DNA of 64,000 nt from Desulfatitalea tepidiphila. Lineage in GTDB: Bacteria > Desulfobacterota > Desulfobacteria > Desulfobacterales > Desulfosarcinaceae. The notes beneath the pieces are model-generated. The model was not told the DNA's origin. It ran no database searches and worked only from the letters and a program-made list of their open reading frames with translations. This document shows positions 25,835 to 34,393 of this stretch, piece by piece. Location: NCBI RefSeq assembly GCF_001293685.1, contig NZ_BCAG01000001.1, positions 62,001-126,000 on the forward strand, written 5' to 3'. The stretch's first letter is position 1. Each line of letters opens with the position of its first letter. A program made the translations under genes and the position numbers.

Positions 25835-26034
25835 GGTGATCCATCCTTTGTCCCAAATGAGAACGATATCGACGACCGGACCATTGGATCAATGCCGTTG
25901 AAGGCGCCTGACCGGGTATCGATTGTCGTTTTTTGATCGGCACTCAGGCGACCGATCTTTAGTTTTTCAGTGGTTTGACATGGCATGCGTCGTACTTTAT
26001 GGTGACGCTTTGACAACGATAAGGCGGATATGCC

Positions 26035-28158
26035 ATGGGCGGAATTCTGGAAAAAGGGCGCAATTGCTGGCGTCTGGCGCAAGTCGAGCGGGCGGCGTTC
26101 GTGATAGATGGAGAAGATTACTTTCGCGCGGTGCGGGAGGCGATGTGCCGTGCGCGGCGCACCATCTTCATCGTCGGCTGGGATATCCACAGCGAACTGC
26201 GACTGGTTCGCAATGGCCAGGATGACGGCTATCCCGAAAAGCTGGGCCAATTGCTCGACCGCCTCGCCGACGACCGCCGCGAGCTCGAGATCTACATTCT
26301 CAACTGGGATTTCGCGATGATCTACGCCATGGAACGCGAATTTTTTCCCGTCTACAAGCTGCGTTGGAAATCACACCAGCGGATTCATTTTTCCCTCGAC
26401 GGCCAACATCCGGTCGGAGCTTCCCAGCATCAGAAGATCGTGGTGGTGGATGATCGGGTGGCTTTTGTCGGTGGGCTGGATCTGAGCAAGTGGCGTTGGG
26501 ATACGTCACGCCATCATCCGGATGACGAACGCCGTGTGGATCCGGACGGCAAAGCGTATCCGCCGTTTCACGACGTGCAGATGGCGATCGACGGCGAGGC
26601 GGCGGCGGCCATGGGGCAGCTGGTGCGCGAGCGCTGGCGGGCCGCCGTGGGGCAAGACGCCGCGGCTCTGGATCCTAATGATGGTGGCGATCCCTGGCCG
26701 CCGAGTATCCAGCCGGACCTGGAAAAGGTGACACTCGGCATTGCACGCACGCTGCCGGATTACGGCGGTCGCGACGAAATTCGCGAGGTCGAGCGGCTTT
26801 ACCTGGAGAGCATCGAGGCGGCCCAATCCTTCATCTATATTGAAAACCAGTACTTGAGCGCCCATTGCATCGGCGAGGCCCTCTCCCGGCGTCTTGAACA
26901 GTCCGACGCGCCTGAAGTGGTGCTCGTTCTACCGGAAAAGACCGGCGGCTGGCTGGAGCAGCACACCATGGACGTATTGCGCGGCCGACTGTTGGCCAAG
27001 CTGCGCCATGCGGACCGCCATGACCGGCTGCGGGTCTACTATGTGCGACTTTCAAAAGATCCCCACGTTTCCCTCATGGTGCATGCCAAGGCGATGATCG
27101 TCGACGACCGCATCGCCCGGGTAGGCTCGTCCAACCTGAGCAACCGCTCGATGGGCCTCGATTCGGAGTGCGATATCGCCGTGGAAGTCACCGAATCCCA
27201 GCCATGCGGTGCAGCCGTTGCGCGTTTCCGGCACCGGCTGCTGGCCGAGCATCTCGGCGTGGATGTGGATGAGGTGGCGGCGGCCCAGGAGCGGCATGGA
27301 TCGCTCATCGCGGCCATCGAGTCCATGCGGGGCGGCCGACGGACGCTTGAGCCGCTGTCCGGAGACGTGCCCCAGGAGATCGACCAATGGGTCCCGGACT
27401 CGGCCCTTCTCGATCCGGAGAAGCCGGTCGAACCGGATGCCTTTTTCGATCAATTTATTCCATCCGATCAGCAAAAACCGGCCTATCGTCATATGTTGCG
27501 CATCGGATTGCTGCTGCTCGGCGTGGCGGGGCTGGCCGCCATGTGGCGCTGGACGCCGATGTCCGACTGGCTCGCCATAGAACGGGTCGAGAGCGCCTTG
27601 CACTGGATTGCGGAAAGTCCCTTGACCCCCCCGTTGGTGCTGGCCGCGTTTGTCGTCGGCGGCATCGTCGTCGTACCCATCACGCTGTTGATCGTCGCGA
27701 CGGTGACGGTGTTCGGTCCCTGGCTCGGTGCGGCCTATGCGTTGCTCGGGGCCGAAGCATCAGCCCTTGTCACCTTCGGGTTGGGTCACCTGCTCGGACG
27801 CGAAGCGGTGAGCCGAATCGCCGGAAGCCGAATCAATCGCATCGACCGCGCGCTTTCCAATCGTGGCGTGTTGACCATCGTGACGCTGCGTATCGTGCCG
27901 GTGGCGCCGTTCAGCGTCATCAATGTCATCGCCGGCGTATCGGAGATCCGGCTGCGAGATTTTGCCATCGGCAGCTTCATCGGCATGGTGCCCGGCGTGG
28001 TCACCATCGCCCTGCTTGCCGACCGTATCGTCGCCTCACTGCGCGAACCCGGCGTCGAAAGTATCCTGATACTCGTCGCCGTGGCGGTTTGCGTGATCCT
28101 GTTTCTGGCCGGCCTGCGTTACCTGGTGCGGCGCAAGCGTGAGCCCGGGAAAGCATAG
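26035..28158 (+). CDS. phospholipase D-family protein fused to a C-terminal VTT/DedA membrane domain
   Basis: 707 residues. Two HKD motifs, HQKIVVVDD near 140 and HAKAMIVDD near 350, form one PLD active site across residues 1-430. The end (about 480-705) has five or six transmembrane helices of the VTT/SNARE-associated (DedA/TVP38) family. The combination suggests phospholipid head-group exchange (cardiolipin-like chemistry) at the inner membrane. AAGGCGG precedes the ATG. The next gene begins 9 bases after the stop; PLD-VTT plus EEP protein is a common pair. Confidence 0.88.
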   Translation: MGGILEKGRNCWRLAQVERAAFVIDGEDYFRAVREAMCRARRTIFIVGWDIHSELRLVRNGQDDGYPEKLGQLLDRLADDRRELEIYILNWDFAMIYAMEREFFPVYKLRWKSHQRIHFSLDGQHPVGASQHQKIVVVDDRVAFVGGLDLSKWRWDTSRHHPDDERRVDPDGKAYPPFHDVQMAIDGEAAAAMGQLVRERWRAAVGQDAAALDPNDGGDPWPPSIQPDLEKVTLGIARTLPDYGGRDEIREVERLYLESIEAAQSFIYIENQYLSAHCIGEALSRRLEQSDAPEVVLVLPEKTGGWLEQHTMDVLRGRLLAKLRHADRHDRLRVYYVRLSKDPHVSLMVHAKAMIVDDRIARVGSSNLSNRSMGLDSECDIAVEVTESQPCGAAVARFRHRLLAEHLGVDVDEVAAAQERHGSLIAAIESMRGGRRTLEPLSGDVPQEIDQWVPDSALLDPEKPVEPDAFFDQFIPSDQQKPAYRHMLRIGLLLLGVAGLAAMWRWTPMSDWLAIERVESALHWIAESPLTPPLVLAAFVVGGIVVVPITLLIVATVTVFGPWLGAAYALLGAEASALVTFGLGHLLGREAVSRIAGSRINRIDRALSNRGVLTIVTLRIVPVAPFSVINVIAGVSEIRLRDFAIGSFIGMVPGVVTIALLADRIVASLREPGVESILILVAVAVCVILFLAGLRYLVRRKREPGKA

Positions 28159-28167
28159 GAAAGGCCT

Positions 28168-28851
28168 ATGCGCATCGTCACCTACAACATCCACCGGACG
28201 GTCGGCAGCGACGGTCGTCCGGATGCGACGCGCATTTCAACCGTGTTGAAGGAGATCGATGCGGACCTCATCGCACTGCAGGAGGTCGGCTATCGTCAAG
28301 ATGATCCGGCACATGTGCTGAAGGCCTTGAGCGACGCGCTGGCCGCGTCCGTCATCGAAGGCGTCACCCTGCTCGACGAACGGGGCCATTACGGCAACGC
28401 CGTGCTCACCCGCCTGCCCGTGGCCGTGATCCGTCGCCACGACATCAGCGTGGTCGGCCGCGAACAGCGCGGGGTCATCGAACTGCACCTCAACGTGGAG
28501 GGCGTCGCGTTGCAGTTCATGGCTACCCATCTCGGCCTGCGTGCGTATGAGCGCGGGTTTCAGGTCGGGCGGTTGCTATCGTTGCTCGACGCTTCGACGG
28601 CCGGCATGAAGATCCTGCTTGGCGACTTCAATGAATGGTTCCCCTGGAGCGGCACGCTGCGTCGGTTGCGCGGGACCTTCGGACGTTTACCGGCGATGCC
28701 AACTTTTCCGGCCCGTTCGCCGATATTGGCACTGGACCGGATCTGGGCGCAGCCCGCGTCTGTTATCGCAAGCGTATATGCGTATCGCAGCCCGTTGGCC
28801 CGATCGGCATCCGATCATTTGCCGCTTGTTGCGGAAGTGAATTTGCGCTAA
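28168..28851 (+). CDS. endonuclease/exonuclease/phosphatase (EEP) family protein
   Basis: 227 residues. EEP motifs are visible: MRIVTYNIHRTVG at the start, ALQEVGYR with the metal-binding Glu, LLGDFNEW with Asp/Asn, and ASDHLPLVAEV with the catalytic Asp-His at the end. No signal peptide. It follows the PLD-VTT gene after 9 bases, so they probably share a transcript. Possible substrates are phospholipids or phosphodiesters, with nucleic acids less likely. Start at the first ATG, with AAAGG upstream. Confidence 0.88.
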   Translation: MRIVTYNIHRTVGSDGRPDATRISTVLKEIDADLIALQEVGYRQDDPAHVLKALSDALAASVIEGVTLLDERGHYGNAVLTRLPVAVIRRHDISVVGREQRGVIELHLNVEGVALQFMATHLGLRAYERGFQVGRLLSLLDASTAGMKILLGDFNEWFPWSGTLRRLRGTFGRLPAMPTFPARSPILALDRIWAQPASVIASVYAYRSPLARSASDHLPLVAEVNLR

Positions 28852-28937
28852 TTTTAATGAATTCATCAAAAGTTGCTGCCGTCAATTTTGCTTCATGGCG
28901 CTAAAGTCCCGAGTAAACCCTAGACGGAATCCCGAGC

Positions 28938-29750
28938 ATGGATACGAAACCTTACTTGGCGGACGCCTATACGCCGCGCGAGATTGCCCGTTTGGTACAA
29001 CACCTGGGGGTCTCGAAAGCGCAGACAGACACCATTACCCTGGTCGTGCTGGCCGTGCTTGCCGGTGCGTTTATTTCGCTGGGTGCATTTTTTTACACCG
29101 TAGTGGTGACAGGGTCGAGTCTCGGTTTCGGGGCGACCCGTCTGCTCGGCGGATTGAGCTTTTCTCTCGGTCTGGTGCTGGTGATCGTTGCCGGCGCCGA
29201 GCTTTTCACCGGGAACAACCTTCTGGCAATGGCATGGGCCAGCCGCTTGATCGGCACGCGCGATGTGATGCGCAACTGGGTGATCGTCTATATCGGGAAC
29301 GTCATCGGTTGCATGGGAACCGTTCTCTTTGTCGTGTGGGCCGATGTCGGCACGCTTGGCGGAGGCGCAGTGGCCGAAACGGCCGTTCAGATCGCCCGCA
29401 GCAAAGCCGGCCTTTCCATTGGACAGGCATTTGCCCGCGGGGTCTTGTGCAACGTGCTCGTCTGTCTGGCCGTCTGGCTGACCATGGGTGGGCGCAGCGT
29501 GGCAGACAAGATTGTGGCGATTCTTTTCCCCATTACCGCTTTCGTGACCATCGGCTTCGAGCACTCGATTGCCAACTGGTTCTTTTTGCCTTTCGGTTTG
29601 GCGATAGACATGCAAGCAACGATTCCGGTCGCCGGCGCCGCCTGGAACCTGCTCCTTGTCACAGCGGGCAATATTGTGGGCGGGACCCTCATGGTCGCCG
29701 GCGTTTACTGGATCGCCTATCTGCGCGGCGAGCCCAAGCAAGACGGTTGA
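28938..29750 (+). CDS. formate/nitrite transporter (FNT) family channel
   Basis: 270 residues with six hydrophobic segments. FNT hallmarks: GAFISLGAFFYTVV, ELFTGNN (first conserved loop), NWVIVYIGNVIGC, and the Asn-rich loop ARGVLCNVLVCLAVW. These pentameric inner-membrane channels carry formate, nitrite, hydrosulfide or other small monovalent anions. The stop codon TGA shares a base with a possible upstream start of the next gene (TGATG), so the two are coupled. It is about 87 bases after the EEP gene. Confidence 0.9.
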   Translation: MDTKPYLADAYTPREIARLVQHLGVSKAQTDTITLVVLAVLAGAFISLGAFFYTVVVTGSSLGFGATRLLGGLSFSLGLVLVIVAGAELFTGNNLLAMAWASRLIGTRDVMRNWVIVYIGNVIGCMGTVLFVVWADVGTLGGGAVAETAVQIARSKAGLSIGQAFARGVLCNVLVCLAVWLTMGGRSVADKIVAILFPITAFVTIGFEHSIANWFFLPFGLAIDMQATIPVAGAAWNLLLVTAGNIVGGTLMVAGVYWIAYLRGEPKQDG

Positions 29751-29779
29751 TGCCCATTTACATTATTGGAGGAGGTCGC

Positions 29780-30463
29780 GTGACCAATAGAGCACTTCAA
29801 GATAAACGGATTCTCGTCACCCAGGCCGACGCCTTCATGGGACCGGCCATTTGCGAGGTGCTGGCCGAACAGGGGGCCACGGTAATCGCCAGCACGGCAT
29901 CGCTTGTGCCTCCCGAAGCACCGGGAGCCGTTGTCGCCGCCGCCGGTCGTATCGATGTGCTCGTTGCCAACCTCTCAATTCCGGCGCCCTCTTCACCGGT
30001 GGCCGACGTGACCGACGCGGAGTGGCGCGACACCTTCGCCGCCCTGGTCGATCCCCTGCCGCGCCTGGTGCGTGCCGTTCTGCCGCAGATGGTCGAGCGC
30101 CGCAGGGGCAAGATCGTGGTTATGGGGAGCGCATCGGCTTTGCGGGGCATGAAGCGGGCATCGACCTACAGCGCGGCCCGGGGCGCCCAGGCGGCCTATG
30201 TGCAGGCCGTGGGGGTCGAGGCGGCCCCGCACAACGTGCAGATCAATATCGTCGCCCAGAACTTTGTCGACAACCCCACCTATTTTCCCCGGGAGATTCA
30301 GGAAAATCCACGCTTCCAGGAGCGGCTCAAGCGGGAGGTGCCGCTGGGGCGTCTGGTTTCGGCGCGGGAAGACGCGCAATTTGCCGCATACCTGTGCAGC
30401 GACGGCGCGGACTGCTTCGTGGGCCAGGTTTTTCCGGTTTGCGGGGGTTGGGTGGCGCGGTAG
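29780..30463 (+). CDS. SDR-fold protein with halohydrin dehalogenase signature
   Basis: 227 residues from a GTG at 29780 preceded by GGAGGAGG. An ATG at 29750 would add ten residues and overlap the FNT stop. The fold resembles short-chain dehydrogenases, but the Gly-rich cofactor motif is missing. In its place is T14-x4-F19-x-G21. The catalytic site reads S117-x12-Y130-x3-R134, with Arg where ordinary SDRs have Lys. Those two patterns define halohydrin dehalogenases, which turn vicinal halohydrins into epoxides and release halide without NAD(P)H. No biochemical proof; other degenerate SDRs remain possible. Confidence 0.68.
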   Translation: MTNRALQDKRILVTQADAFMGPAICEVLAEQGATVIASTASLVPPEAPGAVVAAAGRIDVLVANLSIPAPSSPVADVTDAEWRDTFAALVDPLPRLVRAVLPQMVERRRGKIVVMGSASALRGMKRASTYSAARGAQAAYVQAVGVEAAPHNVQINIVAQNFVDNPTYFPREIQENPRFQERLKREVPLGRLVSAREDAQFAAYLCSDGADCFVGQVFPVCGGWVAR

Positions 30464-30547
30464 GTGTCGAGGATAGTTCTTGGATGAACCCTTATTGTCA
30501 TTCTTCCAAAAAGGCTTTTCGCCCTCTGTCTGCGAGGAGATATGATC

Positions 30548-31480
30548 ATGACCCAATCGTTTCGGCCGCTCCTCGTGGGAGGACTTACCCTGCTGTTGTT
30601 CAGCCTCAACACCGTCTGGTGGTGTAGCGTTTTATACCTGTTTGTCCTCGTCAAATGGATAGTTCCCCACAAAGGCTTCCGGCGCCATATTTCACGCATA
30701 CTGATCGTCATCGCCAACGTGTGGATTGAAGGCAACAGTTTCATTTTCTCCATCATCCACAAGGTCCGGTGGGATCTCCGGGGAGTGGAAAACCTCTCTA
30801 CCGCCCACTCCTACCTGGTGGTGAGCAACCATATTTCCTGGGCGGACATCTTCGTTCTGCAGCACATTTTCAAGCGGCGCATTCCTTTCCTCAAGTTCTT
30901 CCTGAAACAGGAGTTGATCTGGGTGCCTCTTCTTGGGATCGCCTGGTGGGCGCTGGATTTTCCGTTCCTCAAGCGGTACTCGCGCCACTTCCTCGAGAAG
31001 CATCCGGAGATGCGCGGCAAAGATGTGGCCGCGACGCGCAAATCGTGCGAAAAGTTTAAGGATTACCCGGTTTCCGTCATGAATTTTCTGGAGGGGACCC
31101 GTTTTACCTATCAAAAGCATGCGAAGCAAAACTCGCCCTACGAGCATCTGCTCGTGCCAAGGGCCGGGGGCGTGGCCCTGGTCTTCTCCAGCATGGGAGA
31201 CTATCTGTCAAGCGTTCTGGACGTGACGATCGTCTATCCGGAAAACGTCCCGCCGGTGCACTTCTGGGATCTGCTCAGCGGGAAAGTGCCTCACATCACG
31301 GTGCATGTGGCGGTTCTGCCTATTCCCGGAAATGTGGTCGGCCGAAGTTATGAAGAAGATGCAGGCTTCCGGAATGAAATTCAGAAATGGGTCAATGGGC
31401 TCTGGCGGGCCAAGGATCGGCGCATCGCGGCGATCAAGGCGGGTGGTGAGCTTTCGGCCGAGGCGAACGAAGCGCCGTAA
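30548..31480 (+). CDS. acyltransferase, PlsC/YihG-like
   Basis: 310 residues. GAGGAG is 8 bases before the ATG at 30548, which favours it over the ATG at 30542. Two N-terminal hydrophobic helices anchor it to the inner membrane. The glycerol-phosphate acyltransferase motifs follow: NHISWADI (motif I, usually NHxxxxD), FLEGTRF (motif III) and VPRAGGVAL. This most resembles the YihG/LCLAT branch of lysophosphatidate acyltransferases, which tune phospholipid acyl chains. It is transcribed alone in the same direction as the preceding genes. Confidence 0.85.
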   Translation: MTQSFRPLLVGGLTLLLFSLNTVWWCSVLYLFVLVKWIVPHKGFRRHISRILIVIANVWIEGNSFIFSIIHKVRWDLRGVENLSTAHSYLVVSNHISWADIFVLQHIFKRRIPFLKFFLKQELIWVPLLGIAWWALDFPFLKRYSRHFLEKHPEMRGKDVAATRKSCEKFKDYPVSVMNFLEGTRFTYQKHAKQNSPYEHLLVPRAGGVALVFSSMGDYLSSVLDVTIVYPENVPPVHFWDLLSGKVPHITVHVAVLPIPGNVVGRSYEEDAGFRNEIQKWVNGLWRAKDRRIAAIKAGGELSAEANEAP

Positions 31481-31505
31481 CACGGACGGTGGGGCGAGAT
31501 TCATT

Positions 31506-32021
31506 TCAGCCGGTGATCGCCTGGATGAATGCGTTTTCCATCTGCCGGCGTAACTGCTTGATGTGCTGCAGGCAGGTTTGCGTCTGGTGCCATGGTGCAG
31601 GGTGTTCCCGCAGGATTCGGGTCTGGGCCGGGCAGAGATACCAGGTGCACACGAATGGCCGCTGCAGGCGCTCGAGGCTGCAGCCATGCGGGGCGGCGTA
31701 GCGACAGCGATCGCCGCTTTTTTCGCGCAGTTGGCGTTCGGGCAGGGGGACGGCGGCCAGGTGCAAAAAGAGCAGGTCCTTGAAATCGATCCAGACACAG
31801 GCGTGTTGACAGCAGATATCAGAGCAGGTAGGGCATGAGGCATGGCACAGATCCACCATGAGCGGAAACAGCGATGCGAGCCGCCCCCGAATCTCATCAG
31901 CCATCCGGCGTGTGGCTTGGAGCGCCGACCTGCGGTGATCGAGCAGATGGGCGAATGCGGCATTGGCCTCGTTCCAGAGGGACGGGGTGTGCCACGGGAT
32001 GACGACATCGGGTGTCTGCAT
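31506..32021 (-). CDS. YkgJ-like cysteine-cluster protein
   Basis: 171 residues from an ATG at 32021. It carries CPTCSDICC followed by HACVWID, and later CRYAAPHGCSLERLQRPFVC with CTWYLC, a spacing like that of YkgJ-family proteins, which chelate zinc or an iron-sulfur cluster. The rest is helical. The frame extends upstream to an ATG at 32096 inside the B3 repeat, so the native start is uncertain. It is convergent with the acyltransferase, with 25 bases between stop codons. Confidence 0.55.
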   Translation of the reverse strand: MQTPDVVIPWHTPSLWNEANAAFAHLLDHRRSALQATRRMADEIRGRLASLFPLMVDLCHASCPTCSDICCQHACVWIDFKDLLFLHLAAVPLPERQLREKSGDRCRYAAPHGCSLERLQRPFVCTWYLCPAQTRILREHPAPWHQTQTCLQHIKQLRRQMENAFIQAITG

Positions 32022-32075
32022 GGCGTCGTCATATACCTTTGGCTCGGATTTTTCAAAGGGTGCCGGTTTTGACCA

Positions 32076-32379
32076 TCGATTCTCACTGAATGCCATTCAT
32101 TAAACCCGGCCCGGATGGGACAGGTGGTCGATGCCACACGCCAAGCGGTCAAGTGCCAGTAAAATGAACGGCGGGCGACCCAGAAACTCGCTGCGCTCAA
32201 ACAGTCTGGGCCGCTTGTCCGCCGTTTGCATTTAACTGGCTCCAAGACCGCAGGCTCACGTGGCCCTGGCCACCTGCCCCACCTGGGCCTGCCATAACCG
32301 GTGCCATGCGATTTTTTTTGTCAAACACCTTCTGGAATGCAGGCCCTTCAGGGTGAATCACATTCAGTTAGAACTGCTG
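32076..32379 (+). repeat. Family B MITE-like element, best-preserved copy (B3)
   Basis: About 304 bases with TTCTCACTGAATG at 32080 and CATTCAGTTAGAA ending at 32373. It is flanked by a perfect 11-base direct repeat, GGTTTTGACCA, at 32065-32075 and 32380-32390. It has no coding capacity. It lies between a divergent YkgJ-like gene and a membrane-protein gene. This copy gives the cleanest estimate of the element limits and target-site duplication length. Confidence 0.88.
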
Positions 32380-32437
32380 GGTTTTGACCACGGATTTGGA
32401 AGCGAGCGCATGGACCATGACGACAGGTGATAGCGGA

Positions 32438-32896
32438 ATGAAAAATTGGTCGGTCGGCCTGCTGTGGCTGGGCACCGGTTTACTCTCCTGGTGCCTGACG
32501 GTCTATGTGTTTCATTTTTTCGTATCGCCGCTGTTCATCGAGTCGTTCAGGACGATCAATGCCGGTGACCATCCCATGTTGATCAAGCACGTGGCCAACA
32601 TGCTTTACTCTCATATGGCGGCATTTCTATTGAGTTTTCTGTTCGCTTTCATTCTGGGCCTCTATTCGGACGCCACGTCCTCCAGAGTGCTGTTGTTCGT
32701 GATCGGCGCGGTCGCCGTCGCCGTGTATCTCCAGGTGGGCAGCCTCTTCGCCTACTGGCGCCAGTATGACGAAATTCCCGGCTGGGCCGTGTCCTCCATC
32801 GTGCAGGGGTTCGTTTCATCGTTGTTGATCGTGCCCCTGCTTTCCGTGTGCGGCAGCAAAATCGGCAGCCTATTGAGGTCCCGAAGGAAAAAATAG
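32438..32896 (+). CDS. hypothetical membrane protein, 152 aa
   Basis: The ATG at 32438 is preferred because AGGTGA lies 7 bases before it; the frame opens earlier at a TTG near 32384. Four transmembrane helices are predicted (about residues 6-28, 50-70, 78-98, 112-132) and a basic tail ends in RRKK. Family unknown. The next gene begins 52 bases on in the same direction, so the two may be co-transcribed. Confidence 0.6.
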   Translation: MKNWSVGLLWLGTGLLSWCLTVYVFHFFVSPLFIESFRTINAGDHPMLIKHVANMLYSHMAAFLLSFLFAFILGLYSDATSSRVLLFVIGAVAVAVYLQVGSLFAYWRQYDEIPGWAVSSIVQGFVSSLLIVPLLSVCGSKIGSLLRSRRKK

Positions 32897-32948
32897 CCGC
32901 TCTTGCCGGCCGCATGCAACCAACCGACAAAACGGGGGAGAATTCCTG

Positions 32949-33767
32949 TTGGCGCATATCACCTTACATGAGGGGCAGCGGATTTACTACGAGTCCATCG
33001 ACGGCGATGGAGATCTGCCCTGCCTGGTGTTCCTTCACGAAGGCCTGGGGTGCGCGGCTATGTGGAAGGATTTTCCCCGGCGGCTCTGCCGGCTCACCGG
33101 TTGTTCCGGTCTGGTCTATGACCGTCTGGGGTATGGCGGATCCTCACCAGCGGCCGCGCCGCGCACGGTTCACTACCTGCACGCCTATGCCCTGCAGGAG
33201 TTGCCTCGGGTGATTGCGGCGATCATACCGGAACGGCCTATTGTTCTGGTGGGGCATTCAGATGGGGGGACCATCGCCCTGTTGCATGGCGCCGAAAGGC
33301 CGCCGTACCTGGCCGGGATCATTACCGAGGCGGCCCATGTGTTCGTGGAATCGGTCACTCTGGACGGCATCCGGGCTGCGGTGACGGCCTTTGAAAACGG
33401 CCGGTTGGGCGGGCTGGTCAAGTACCACGGCGAAAGGAGCGAAGCGGTCTTTCGCGCCTGGAGCGACACCTGGCTCAGCGACTGGTTCGCAGACTGGAAC
33501 ATCGAATACGCCCTGCCGGCCATCGCCGTACCCCTTCTGGTAATCCAGGGGCGAGAGGATCAATACGCCACCGAACGGCAGGTGCGCACCATCGTCGCCA
33601 GGTCGGGCGGGCCGGCAACTCCGGCTTTGATCGACCACTGCGGCCACGTCCCCCACCTGGAAGAGCCGGAGGCTGTGCTTCAGTTGATGTCCGGGTTCAT
33701 CAAAGCCGCTTCAAGCCCATCGAGCACCACGCCGCCCAATCTTCGCCAGGCCGCCGGTCCCTTCTGA
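32949..33767 (+). CDS. alpha/beta hydrolase
   Basis: 272 residues starting from a TTG at 32949, with GGGGGAG about 7 bases before it. The fold is visible as LVFLHEGLGCAAMW (oxyanion region), the nucleophile elbow GHSDGG, LVIQGREDQYA with the Asp, and DHCGHVPHLEEP with the His. Enzymes of this form include esterases, C-C hydrolases and lactonases. The exact substrate is unknown. The 3' end overlaps the convergent FGase gene (33680-34393) by 88 bases. Confidence 0.83.
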   Translation: MAHITLHEGQRIYYESIDGDGDLPCLVFLHEGLGCAAMWKDFPRRLCRLTGCSGLVYDRLGYGGSSPAAAPRTVHYLHAYALQELPRVIAAIIPERPIVLVGHSDGGTIALLHGAERPPYLAGIITEAAHVFVESVTLDGIRAAVTAFENGRLGGLVKYHGERSEAVFRAWSDTWLSDWFADWNIEYALPAIAVPLLVIQGREDQYATERQVRTIVARSGGPATPALIDHCGHVPHLEEPEAVLQLMSGFIKAASSPSSTTPPNLRQAAGPF

Positions 33768-34393
33768 TAGTGATACTGGTTCAACTCCAGTTCGATGCCC
33801 ATATAGTCGCGGGTGAAAAGGGTCCGAAAATAGGTGGCCAGGCCGTCCGAGACGCCTTTATAGGGCGCGTTGCAGCGGACCGAACATTTCGGGCTGTGCG
33901 CCTGCATCTCTCTTTTCCATGTTCGACAGAAGTGTCGTTCGCCGTGTCGCGCCGGGTCGTAAAGCAGGCCCACGTCCATACTTCGGCTGCGGCCCCTTAA
34001 AACCGGCGTGAAGCTGTGAACGGCGATGTGCAGTACCGCCCGACCGTTGAGGATGGCTTCGGAGACGCTCTTTTGAATCGGGTCGCGATGGGGGGCGTAG
34101 TACTTCCTGAGAATGTTCTCTTTTTCCGTCGCCGGCAGGGACCGGGTGATGCCTGAAAAGATATTGGGATGACCGATGCTGCGGTTCAGGTCCACGAGCA
34201 GGCGTGAGCGTGTGGCGGCAAAAAGGGGCGCGTCGAACCGTTTGGCCATGCGGCGCGCCATGGCCAGGGCCCCCAAGTCGTAGCCGCTGTGGGAGTCGAG
34301 CAGGTTGCGCCGGCCTTTGAAAAGGTCGCGATACGGTGGGGGGATGACGTGGCCCCCGTGCTCGCAGGTGACGATCAGGGCTAGGGTCTTCAC
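33680..34393 (-). CDS. N-formylglutamate amidohydrolase-like protein
   Basis: 237 residues from a GTG at 34393, with AAAGGAG about 10 bases before. FGase features are IVTCEHGGHVIP, the LLVDLNRS strand, HIAVHSFTPVL and the late GIELELNQ. These zinc-dependent enzymes open an N-acyl amide of glutamate. It is the last gene of a four-gene unit, overlapping the GCS2 gene by 4 bases (GTGA). The joint arrangement suggests removal of an acyl or glutamyl group from a ligase product rather than histidine breakdown. Confidence 0.82.
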   Translation of the reverse strand: MKTLALIVTCEHGGHVIPPPYRDLFKGRRNLLDSHSGYDLGALAMARRMAKRFDAPLFAATRSRLLVDLNRSIGHPNIFSGITRSLPATEKENILRKYYAPHRDPIQKSVSEAILNGRAVLHIAVHSFTPVLRGRSRSMDVGLLYDPARHGERHFCRTWKREMQAHSPKCSVRCNAPYKGVSDGLATYFRTLFTRDYMGIELELNQYHYQKGPAAWRRLGGVVLDGLEAALMNPDIN

